Below, one piece after another: positions 1-6,017 of a stretch of DNA of 8,806 nucleotides. Below the pieces are notes generated by a model. It made no database searches. It had not been told where the DNA came from and saw only the letters and a program-made list of their open reading frames with translations. The translations under genes and the position numbers were made by a program. The DNA comes from a bacterium. Its GTDB lineage: Bacteria; NPL-UPA2; JAUVJM01. Each line of letters begins with the position of its first letter. Within the stretch, counting starts at the first letter, position 1. The stretch spans positions 1 through 8,806 of the forward strand of contig JAUVJM010000051.1 of assembly GCA_030596585.1 (NCBI GenBank), in the 5' to 3' direction.

Positions 1-1268
1 CTCTGGACGTTGATGCTCGTGGTAATCACTGACCTCACCCAGCCGGAACCCTTGCAGTAGGGACAAGCTTCATAAAACGTAGTCGAAAGGCTCCGCCGCA
101 CTCTTTGCCTGGTCATCTCCACAAGTCCCAGATCGGACAGTTCAAGAATTGTCGTTTTAGCCCTGTCACGTTTCATACATCCCTCGAGCTTTCTCAGGAC
201 CTTCTTCTGATTTCGCGAAGAGCCCATATCTATGAAATCGATGATGACAATTCCCCCCATATCTCTCAGCCTGAGCTGTCTTGCCACTTCCCCCGCCGCT
301 TCGAGATTAGTTATGAGTATGGTTTCCTCAAACTTCGATTTGCCCGTAAACCTGCCCGTATTGACGTCGATACTCACCATTGCCTCAGTCTGCTCAATGA
401 CAATATACCCTCCCGACTTGAGATTCACTTCCCTGGACAGAGCCATGTCAATCTCATCTTCGACTCCGTACGCCTCAAACAGAGGTTTACTGTCCCTGTA
501 CAGCTCTACGTCTACCGGCAAATCCGGACAGAGAGTCCGGACAAACCTCTTCAACCTGCTCCACTCCGGCTTTGCATCAACAACAATCTTTCCTATGTCC
601 GGGTTCAGGACATCCCTCACAACCCGGTGCACGGCATCCATCTCCTCGTGCACAACCTTTGGAGCAGCCACCCGCCTGCTCGACTTTTCAATACCCGACC
701 AGGTGCGCAGCAGGTACTTGACATCCGATCGGAATTCTCTTTCTCCCTTGCCTTCGCCCGCAGTCCTGACAATAAAACCTTTGCCGGGAGGCGCGATTTT
801 ACGAAGAAGATCCTTCAGCCTTCTCCTTTCAACTTCGTCCGTTATCTTTCGCGAAACTCCGAAATGCGCAACTGTCGGCATAAGAACCAGATATCTTCCC
901 GGCAAGCTTACATACGACGATAGACGCGCCCCTTTGGTGCCAATCGGTTCCCTCAACACCTCTACGAGAAGCTCCTGTCCCTGCTTTAGCAAAGCTTCAA
1001 TGGAACCCGACGGAAATCTTTCATCCACGTCTTCGTCAACACCCTCCGTTACCTTCGACACGTACAGAAACCCATCCTTCCCGAGACCGATATCAACAAA
1101 AGCGGCCTGCATTCCCGGCAGTACTTTCCTGACCACCCCCTTATAAATGCTTCCGGCCATCCTCTCTTCCCCCTGCCGTTCAATAAGAAGGTCTTCCAGT
1201 TTTCCACCCTCAACAAGAGCGATTCTGGTCTCATTCATATCAACGCTTATCAATATTTTCTTTTCCAT
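1..1268 (-). CDS. rng: Ribonuclease G/E family endoribonuclease (3' end cut by window)
   Basis: This is an RNase E/G-type single-strand endoribonuclease, which matures rRNA and cleaves mRNA in the cytoplasm. The N-terminal 422 residues are visible; the frame is still open at the window edge, and full RNase G proteins are usually near 490-510 residues. Residues about 36-120 form the S1-like domain (AGSIYKGVV, then GMQAAFVDIG). R168-T169 in IVRTAG fit the 5'-monophosphate sensor. D301 (SIDVNTG) and D344 (VIDFIDM) are the catalytic metal-binding aspartates. C402 and C405 (CPYCKGSG) are the zinc-link cysteines. These positions sit within two residues of the E. coli RNase E numbering. There are two adjacent ATG codons (1271 and 1268). 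AGGAG at 1279-1275 is 3 nt from the first and 6 nt from the second, so I chose 1268. The ribosome-binding site overlaps the rodA stop, suggesting coupled translation. Lack of the long RNase E tail cannot be verified here, so RNase E remains possible. Confidence 0.95.
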   Translation of the reverse strand, partial: MEKKILISVDMNETRIALVEGGKLEDLLIERQGEERMAGSIYKGVVRKVLPGMQAAFVDIGLGKDGFLYVSKVTEGVDEDVDERFPSGSIEALLKQGQELLVEVLREPIGTKGARLSSYVSLPGRYLVLMPTVAHFGVSRKITDEVERRRLKDLLRKIAPPGKGFIVRTAGEGKGEREFRSDVKYLLRTWSGIEKSSRRVAAPKVVHEEMDAVHRVVRDVLNPDIGKIVVDAKPEWSRLKRFVRTLCPDLPVDVELYRDSKPLFEAYGVEDEIDMALSREVNLKSGGYIVIEQTEAMVSIDVNTGRFTGKSKFEETILITNLEAAGEVARQLRLRDMGGIVIIDFIDMGSSRNQKKVLRKLEGCMKRDRAKTTILELSDLGLVEMTRQRVRRSLSTTFYEACPYCKGSGWVRSVITTSINVQ

Positions 1269-1274
1269 CATAAA

Positions 1275-1279
1275 CTCCT
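1275..1279 (-). promoter_or_regulatory. Ribosome-binding site of rng overlapping rodA stop
   Basis: AGGAG on the minus strand lies 6 nt before the ATG at 1268. Its 5' end lies inside the TAG stop of rodA (1280-1278). This supports translational coupling of the two genes and decides between the two adjacent ATG codons. Confidence 0.7.
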
Positions 1280-2384
1280 AAAAAGTAAATCTCCTCATGC
1301 GCACATTCATCAGAAGACCGATAGAGAACAGAGTGGTCACCATACACGACCCTCCATAACTTATCAGCGGCAGCGGCAATCCCACCACCGGCATCGTCCC
1401 CACAGCCATCCCCACGTTTACAAACACATGAAGAACCAGCATCGCAGATATTCCGCTTGCGAGCAGGGCACCTGTTACATCCTTTGCCTGCTGGGCTATC
1501 TGTATCCCGCGCATGATTATGAAGGCATAAAGCCCCAGAAAAAGCAGAGATCCGACAAAACCGAATTCTTCACCTACGGTGGCAAAAATGAAGTCAGTCC
1601 TGTTCTCAGGCAGGAAACGCAATTGTGTCTGTGTCCCGGAGAGCCATCCCTTACCGAAAAGCCCGCCGGAACCTATAGCAATCTTTGCCTGATTTGTCGC
1701 ATACCCGGCGCCCAGCGGGTCGGCATCCGGATTCAGGAATACCAGAAGACGGCTTTTCTGGTAGTCCTTGAGCAGGAAAAACAGGAATGGAGAAATGACC
1801 AATCCCACCGCGACTAATTTCCATAAATACCTACGGGGCACTCCCGCTATGTAGAGAAGTGCCAGGAAGACAGGCAGTAAGACAAGACCTGTGCCGAGGT
1901 CCGGCTGTTGAGTGACAAGAATCATCGGAACAAACACCAGAAGGAATGCCCCGGACAAACACCAGCGATTGTCAAGCCGCCCCTTCCGCTCCCCGAGAAA
2001 ACGTGCGAGAACCATTATCACCGTGATCTTTGACAGTTCAGACGGCTGAAACGAAAAAGTACCTAAACTCAGCCATCTCTGGGCTCCGAGCACAACCTTC
2101 CCCGAAACCAGAACCAGAAGGAGAAGCCCCACGTTTACGATGTAGAAGAGATATGCAAGACGGTCAAGTTTCTTGTAATCCACAATCAATCCTACAAACA
2201 AAGCCGCGAACCCGACACCAGCCCAGGAAAGCTGTCTCAACGGATAATCATATTCCTCACCTGCCTGGTACGTAGCGCTGTATATCACAGCTACGCCGAC
2301 ACCAACCAGAAACAGGGTTACTATGAAAAGCCAGATGTCAAAGTTTCTAATCAGGTTTCGTTCTATCATACCTTTTCTTGACAA
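1278..2384 (-). CDS. rodA: RodA, SEDS-family peptidoglycan glycosyltransferase
   Basis: RodA polymerises lipid II into glycan strands in the inner membrane as part of the elongasome with MreBCD. The 368-aa product has about ten hydrophobic segments and the SEDS hallmarks: W104 in QRWLSLG, FQPSELSK at 112-119, QQPDLGTG at 159-166, and the catalytic aspartate D264 in RTDFIFATVGEE (equivalent to D262 of E. coli RodA). The end LPLISYGGS at 338-346 is also typical. The chosen start is a TTG at 2384, with GAGG 4 nt upstream, which overlaps the end of mreD by 38 nt. An in-frame ATG at 2369 (MIERN) is the alternative but has AAGG only 1 nt away. The adjacent partner transpeptidase gene mrdA (PBP2) is absent here. 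FtsW is the only close paralogue; the mre context favours RodA. Confidence 0.95.
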   Translation of the reverse strand: MSRKGMIERNLIRNFDIWLFIVTLFLVGVGVAVIYSATYQAGEEYDYPLRQLSWAGVGFAALFVGLIVDYKKLDRLAYLFYIVNVGLLLLVLVSGKVVLGAQRWLSLGTFSFQPSELSKITVIMVLARFLGERKGRLDNRWCLSGAFLLVFVPMILVTQQPDLGTGLVLLPVFLALLYIAGVPRRYLWKLVAVGLVISPFLFFLLKDYQKSRLLVFLNPDADPLGAGYATNQAKIAIGSGGLFGKGWLSGTQTQLRFLPENRTDFIFATVGEEFGFVGSLLFLGLYAFIIMRGIQIAQQAKDVTGALLASGISAMLVLHVFVNVGMAVGTMPVVGLPLPLISYGGSCMVTTLFSIGLLMNVRMRRFTF

Positions 2385-2850
2385 TTTTCCTCAATAGGGG
2401 AAAGACAAACGGAGCGATGACCGCATTGTAACAGGGAAGTCCGAACAATATCAATCGGGAATTCAGCGATTTCTCTATGCCGCAAACTTTCATCAAGGAG
2501 AAAAAAATCAGCTGGCTCAACAGGGTAGCAAGAAATGTCGCGATAACATGGAACCCCGCGCTGTAAACAGAAAATCTCTTTCTCAAGAAACCAAAAAGAA
2601 AACCTGTCACAACCTTCGCGAGAGCATTCGCCCCAAGCAGTCCGCCAGAGGACCGGACAGCCAAATCCTCAATTATCCCTCCTATGAATCCGACTGCAGC
2701 TCCTCTCGAGGAACCTTTCCAGAAAGCGGCATACAGTACAACTATGAGAACCAGGTCCGGCTTCACTCCCCACGGCTGGAGCCACCCTGGACTGAAAACC
2801 GCACCCTGCAGAAAAACCGCCACGGAAACGAGAATTATCCATATGAGCAT
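2347..2850 (-). CDS. mreD: Rod shape-determining protein MreD
   Basis: This small, very hydrophobic 167-aa inner-membrane protein matches MreD in size and membrane pattern, with five or six transmembrane segments. Recognisable features are the N-terminal segment MLIWIILVSVAVFLQ, the GVKPDLVLIVVLYAAFWKG stretch at about 28-46, and FIGGIIEDLAV near 55-65, which resembles the conserved 'G...G...D' region of the family. MreD bridges MreC and RodA/PBP2 in the elongation complex. It follows mreC by 25 nt; AGAGG lies about 8 nt before its ATG. Its last 38 nt overlap the assigned rodA start, consistent with coupled translation. Identification rests on both sequence pattern and gene order, since MreD is poorly conserved. 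Confidence 0.9.
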   Translation of the reverse strand: MLIWIILVSVAVFLQGAVFSPGWLQPWGVKPDLVLIVVLYAAFWKGSSRGAAVGFIGGIIEDLAVRSSGGLLGANALAKVVTGFLFGFLRKRFSVYSAGFHVIATFLATLLSQLIFFSLMKVCGIEKSLNSRLILFGLPCYNAVIAPFVFPLLRKIVKKRYDRTKPD

Positions 2851-2875
2851 ATCAGCTTTCCTCTGCCTTTATACG

Positions 2876-3703
2876 CTATCGGGCTCTAAGAACGAGAACA
2901 TGCTCAAGGCGGGAGAAATCCACTGCAGGCATGACGCCGGCTGACATCGTCAGGCCGTAGTCCGCTCTCTCCACATCCGAGACCGTCCCTATCAAAAGCC
3001 CCTTCGGATAGACACCGCCCAACCCCGAAGAACGAACTACATCTCCCCGCACAGCATCCGTCTTGCCGGAGAGATATTTCACCTTGAGGGTATCACTCAA
3101 TTGTCCCTGCACTATCCCGTGCTCCCTGGTCCTTTCAACACTGGCACTGACACAGCTATCTTCATCAAGTACAAGCATTACCTGACTGGTGGCGAAACTG
3201 ACCTCGCTTATCTTGCCCACAAGACCTTCACCGCTGACTACAATCATGTCCCGTCTCAATCCGTCCCGTTCCCCCCTGTCAATGACCAGAGTCCTATACC
3301 AGTTGGATGGACTTCTACCTATCACCTCAGCTCCCACACTTTCAGCCAGAATTTCCCCGAGTTTACTTTTCTCACGGAACTCCAACAGCTTGCGCAACTC
3401 ATCATTTTCACGTTCGTATTGACTTAACTGGGATATTTTCCCCTGAAGGACCTGCACATGCTGTTTTAGCCCGCGGTTCTCAACCACCAGACGCCTGCTT
3501 CCGAAAAAAGCCTGCGCAAGATTTCTTGTCGAGCGCCAGGCTGTGCTCATTCCCTTCTGGAGATAAGAGAAAGCTGGAAAGAGGTATGCCCCGGGGGTCC
3601 TTATCCCCTGCCTTTTGCTATCAACCGTAAGGACGGCGAGAGACAAAACCGCTAAGGAGAGAAATAGAAATGCTTTGCTTTTCTTACTACTTTTTTCATT
3701 CAA
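2876..3703 (-). CDS. mreC: Rod shape-determining protein MreC
   Basis: MreC is the elongasome scaffold, anchored in the inner membrane with its body in the periplasm, where it activates PBP2/RodA. The 275-aa length is typical. A short basic cytoplasmic tail (KSSKKSK) precedes one membrane helix at about 11-27. A coiled coil follows at about 73-110 (VENRGLKQHVQVLQGKIS...YERENDELRKLLEF). The double beta-barrel domain carries family signatures: GRSPSNWYRTLVIDRG near 128-143, VSGEGLVGKISEV, and DEDSCVSASVERTREHGIVQG. The start is a TTG at 3703. No ATG or GTG lies between it and the in-frame stop upstream at 3742, and the first internal ATG would remove the membrane anchor. No Shine-Dalgarno sequence precedes the TTG; a repeat fills that position. 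Translation may depend on re-initiation after mreB, 53 nt upstream. Confidence 0.93.
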   Translation of the reverse strand: MNEKSSKKSKAFLFLSLAVLSLAVLTVDSKRQGIRTPGAYLFPAFSYLQKGMSTAWRSTRNLAQAFFGSRRLVVENRGLKQHVQVLQGKISQLSQYERENDELRKLLEFREKSKLGEILAESVGAEVIGRSPSNWYRTLVIDRGERDGLRRDMIVVSGEGLVGKISEVSFATSQVMLVLDEDSCVSASVERTREHGIVQGQLSDTLKVKYLSGKTDAVRGDVVRSSGLGGVYPKGLLIGTVSDVERADYGLTMSAGVMPAVDFSRLEHVLVLRAR

Positions 3704-3716
3704 GACTGTATACAGT
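3704..3716. repeat. 12-bp perfect palindrome before the mreC start
   Basis: ACTGTATACAGT at 3705-3716 equals its own reverse complement. It lies one base in front of the mreC TTG and replaces the position where a ribosome-binding site would be expected. It adjoins the heptamer repeat tract and is probably part of the same intergenic repeat. As RNA it could form only a 4-bp stem with a TATA loop. Confidence 0.7.
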
Positions 3717-3740
3717 GGGCAGTCGTCAGTGGTTAGTGGT
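3713..3740 (+). repeat. Degenerate heptamer tandem repeat, four units, mreB-mreC gap
   Basis: On the plus strand the tract reads CAGTGGG, CAGTCGT, CAGTGGT, TAGTGGT: four 7-bp units of consensus CAGTGGT, starting at 3713, 3720, 3727 and 3734. The tract fills most of the 53-nt gap between mreB and mreC and abuts the palindrome at 3705-3716. I recall similar CAGTGGT-type tracts from intergenic regions of uncultivated bacterial genomes, but could not check this. Confidence 0.75.
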
Positions 3741-3756
3741 CAACAATATCACAACC

Positions 3757-4797
3757 CTAAGCGAAGTGGTGCCTGCTGATAAGAACCTCTTTCAGAACGG
3801 ATAGCTCGTCAAGAATCTTCCCCGTTCCCATAACAACAGTCGTAAGGGGATCCTCGGTGACATGAATGGGGATATCCGTCGCAGAAGCCAGCAATTTATC
3901 CATCCCTCTCAGAAGAGCCCCTCCTCCGGTCAGGTATATGCCGCGGTCAACCAAGTCTGATGAAAGCTCGGGCGGCGTTCTCTCCAGCGTGTCGCGAACG
4001 GTCTCAACTACTGCATTCACAGGTTCGGATAAAGCCTCGCGCACCTCTTCGGAAGACACGGTAACGGTTTTGGGTAAACCTGATACGAGATCCCTTCCCT
4101 TTGCTTCCATTTTCAGCTCTTCTTCAAGGGGAAACCCGGATCCTATCCTCATCTTTATTTCTTCAGCGGTCCGCTCTCCTACAAGAAGGTTGTATGTCCT
4201 TCTCAAATGCTGGATGATTGCCTCATCCATCTCGTCTCCACCGATACGCATCGTCTGGCTGAGAACTACTCCGGAAAGCGATATCACCGCCACTTCCGTC
4301 GTGCCCCCCCCGATATCCACAATCATATTGCCCGCAGGCTCATCAATGGGAAGTCCGGAACCAATAGCCGCGGCCATAGGCTCCGAGACCAGATACACCT
4401 CACTTGCCCCAGCGCGCTCGGCAGAATCCACAACCGCTCTTTTCTCCACCTCCGTAACCCCGGAAGGAATGGCAATAACCATCCTGGGATGAACCCACGC
4501 TCTGCGGTGGTGCACTTTCGTAATGAAACTTCTCAGCATCTGCTCCGTAATCTCGAAATCGGCAATGACCCCGTCCCTCATCGGACGGATAGCCATGATA
4601 TGTCCCGGTGTGCGCCCAAGCATTTCCTTTGCTCTATTTCCAACTGCAAGGACCTTGTTTGTGCCTTTACTAATGGCAACCACGGACGGCTCAAACAGGA
4701 TTATGCCCTGCCCTTTGACATAAACCAGAGTATTAGCCGTTCCCAGGTCCATTCCCATATCATTCGAGAACAGCGCCAACAAAGAATTTAAAAACAT
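3757..4797 (-). CDS. mreB: MreB, bacterial actin homologue
   Basis: MreB polymerises into membrane-bound filaments under the inner membrane and directs side-wall synthesis. The 346-aa length is standard. The N-terminal MFLNSLLALFSND is an amphipathic membrane-binding helix. The ATP-binding motifs are all present: phosphate-1 MDLGTANT (16-23), catalytic E139 in SEPMAAAIG, phosphate-2 DIGGGTTE (161-168) and the adenosine motif TGGGALLRG (290-298). IAIPSGVTEVEKRAV (108-122) and RPMRDGVIADF (71-81) are nearly invariant in the family. A strong AGGAGG lies 7 nt before the ATG and overlaps the pfkA stop, so it is the second or later gene of the operon. The C-terminus ends HHFA shortly after the conserved GKILDELSVLKEVL. 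There is no sign of damage. Confidence 0.98.
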   Translation of the reverse strand: MFLNSLLALFSNDMGMDLGTANTLVYVKGQGIILFEPSVVAISKGTNKVLAVGNRAKEMLGRTPGHIMAIRPMRDGVIADFEITEQMLRSFITKVHHRRAWVHPRMVIAIPSGVTEVEKRAVVDSAERAGASEVYLVSEPMAAAIGSGLPIDEPAGNMIVDIGGGTTEVAVISLSGVVLSQTMRIGGDEMDEAIIQHLRRTYNLLVGERTAEEIKMRIGSGFPLEEELKMEAKGRDLVSGLPKTVTVSSEEVREALSEPVNAVVETVRDTLERTPPELSSDLVDRGIYLTGGGALLRGMDKLLASATDIPIHVTEDPLTTVVMGTGKILDELSVLKEVLISRHHFA

Positions 4798-4804
4798 CCC
4801 ACTG

Positions 4805-4810
4805 CCTCCT
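4805..4810 (-). promoter_or_regulatory. Strong ribosome-binding site of mreB overlapping pfkA stop
   Basis: AGGAGG on the minus strand lies 7 nt before the mreB ATG and shares bases with the TAG stop of pfkA (4811-4809). It is the best Shine-Dalgarno sequence in the operon and is consistent with high MreB synthesis and tight linkage to pfkA. Confidence 0.8.
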
Positions 4811-5840
4811 ATCCGAAGAACACCTTCGCCATCTCATAAAGCTCAGGGCTTACCGTCTTGAGTTTACCAACAGCAAGACCAACGTCAACGGAGGTAATCT
4901 CTCCTCCTTTGACAGAAACCATCTTTCCGTATTCTCCTTTTTCCACCAGTTCCACCGCAGAAGCGCCCAGCCTTGTCGCCATGACCCGATCCATCGCGGT
5001 AGCAGGCCCGCTTCTCTGGACATGTCCCAGCACGACTGACCTGGCTTCAACGCCGGTACTCTCCTCAATCTCTTTTGCAAGAACCTTGGCCACACCGCCC
5101 AGCCGCACGTGACCGAATGAATCCAGCTCTTCAGTCTGAGTCGCAAACTTCTCCTGTTCTGAAAACTTGGCCCCCTCTGATACGGCCACAATAGTGTATG
5201 ATTTCCCATTCGCCTTCCGCTCATTCACAACCCGAGCCACTTCATCGATACTAAACGGAACCTCCGGAATCAGAATAACATGGGCCCCGCCGGCAATTCC
5301 GGCATAAAGAGTTATCCATCCGGCATGTCTTCCCATTATCTCCACAACGAGTGCCCGGCTGTGGGATTTAGCCGTCGTATGAAGCTTCTCCACGGACTCA
5401 GCCGCCCTCGTCACGGCAGTATCAAAACCTATACAGACTTCCGTTTCGGAAAGGTCATTGTCAATAGTCTTCGGTATAGCCACTATGGCAACGCCCTCCT
5501 GAGTCAGTTTATGCGCAACGCCCAGTGTATCCTCCCCGCCGATAGCAATCAAAGCGTCGATTCCGAACTTCTTCAGGGTCTCTTTCACGCACTCCGGCCC
5601 ATTCTCCACCTTATATGGATTTGTTCTTGAGGTTCCCAGAATGGTCCCGCCTTGCATCTCTATGTCCTCTACGGATTCAAGAGGAAGCTCCGAAAGCTCT
5701 CCATTCACCATGCCAGCCCATCCGTTTTTAACAGCCATAACCTGCCAGCCATTCCGGCAGCTTTTGGTTACCACCGCCCTTATTGCTGCGTTAAGCCCGG
5801 GGGCATCTCCCCCGCCCGTAAGAACCGCTATCTTCTTCAA
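4809..5840 (-). CDS. pfkA: 6-phosphofructokinase, predicted pyrophosphate-dependent
   Basis: This enzyme phosphorylates fructose 6-phosphate to fructose 1,6-bisphosphate in glycolysis. The 343-aa product is colinear with E. coli PfkA over its first 170 residues, so numbering matches. The phosphate-binding loop is TGGGDAPGLNAAIRAV (8-23). The catalytic motif is TIDND (125-129, with D127). Sugar-binding residues are R162, M169-G170-R171 (MGRHAGW), E222, and H273 and R276 in GHVQRSGP. The donor-selecting residues are D104 (in GGEDTL, 101-106) and K124 (in PKTIDND). ATP enzymes of the E. coli type have glycine at both places; Asp104 with Lys124 is the pattern of PPi-dependent enzymes, so PPi use is inferred. 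The start is a TTG at 5840 with GGAGG 8 nt upstream; no other in-frame start fits as well. It is probably the first gene of the pfkA-mreBCD-rodA-rng transcript. ATP use in a mixed-type group III enzyme remains possible. Confidence 0.95.
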   Translation of the reverse strand: MKKIAVLTGGGDAPGLNAAIRAVVTKSCRNGWQVMAVKNGWAGMVNGELSELPLESVEDIEMQGGTILGTSRTNPYKVENGPECVKETLKKFGIDALIAIGGEDTLGVAHKLTQEGVAIVAIPKTIDNDLSETEVCIGFDTAVTRAAESVEKLHTTAKSHSRALVVEIMGRHAGWITLYAGIAGGAHVILIPEVPFSIDEVARVVNERKANGKSYTIVAVSEGAKFSEQEKFATQTEELDSFGHVRLGGVAKVLAKEIEESTGVEARSVVLGHVQRSGPATAMDRVMATRLGASAVELVEKGEYGKMVSVKGGEITSVDVGLAVGKLKTVSPELYEMAKVFFG

Positions 5841-5848
5841 AGCACACC

Positions 5849-5853
5849 CCTCC
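5849..5853 (-). promoter_or_regulatory. Ribosome-binding site deciding the TTG start of pfkA
   Basis: GGAGG (within GGAGGGG, 5853-5847) lies 8 nt before the TTG at 5840. This strong match, together with the family's standard N-terminus KKIAVLTGGGD directly after the TTG, fixes the start. Confidence 0.8.
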
Positions 5854-5896
5854 GTAATCAGAACGTAACCATTAAGCGATCATAAACAATTGTAGT

Positions 5897-5914
5897 GGCT
5901 GAGCTTGCTCAGCC
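5897..5914. repeat. Perfect inverted repeat in the pfkA leader
   Basis: GGCTGAGCTTGCTCAGCC has 8-bp perfectly complementary arms around TT, or 7-bp arms around a 4-base loop when folded. On the minus strand it lies between the predicted pfkA promoter and its ribosome-binding site, so it would form a leader hairpin. No run of U's follows on either strand, so it is unlikely to be an intrinsic terminator. It resembles small hairpin repeats scattered in intergenic DNA of environmental genomes; copies elsewhere cannot be checked here. Confidence 0.75.
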
Positions 5915-5961
5915 CAGCCGATATTCCTACTCCAAAATACAGTACCAACCTCGATTTTGAT

Positions 5962-5990
5962 ATCTTACAATTCCCCTGCGCACAATGCAA
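5962..5990 (-). promoter_or_regulatory. Possible sigma-70 promoter for the pfkA-mre operon
   Basis: On the minus strand TTGCAT (5990-5985) is followed after exactly 17 nt by TAAGAT (5967-5962). The matches are moderate (3 of 6 and 4 of 6). It lies in the only sizeable gap upstream of pfkA and would give a leader of roughly 110 nt containing the hairpin at 5914-5897. If the block was once continuous with hxlB, the original promoter may lie further upstream. Confidence 0.4.
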
Positions 5991-6017
5991 GAAAATTCTA
6001 CCCGCCAGCAACAAACC

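Noticed and set aside
105..1146. Two long overlapping plus-strand open frames (272 and 304 codons) at the start of the window
   Set aside because: They lie antisense to a clear RNase G reading frame with all catalytic residues, show no recognisable motif and are rich in Ser/Thr/Pro/Arg as expected from the complement of a real gene.
3713..3740. Heptamer repeat as a CRISPR array
   Set aside because: The units are 7 bp, degenerate and without spacers, so this is a simple tandem repeat.
3866..4492. 208-codon plus-strand open frame
   Set aside because: It is the complement of mreB, which is conserved along its whole length; there is no start signal or family resemblance.
5897..5914. Inverted repeat as an intrinsic terminator of the ATPase gene
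   Set aside because: No run of U's follows on either strand, and it lies over 100 nt beyond the ATPase stop, downstream of the proposed pfkA promoter.
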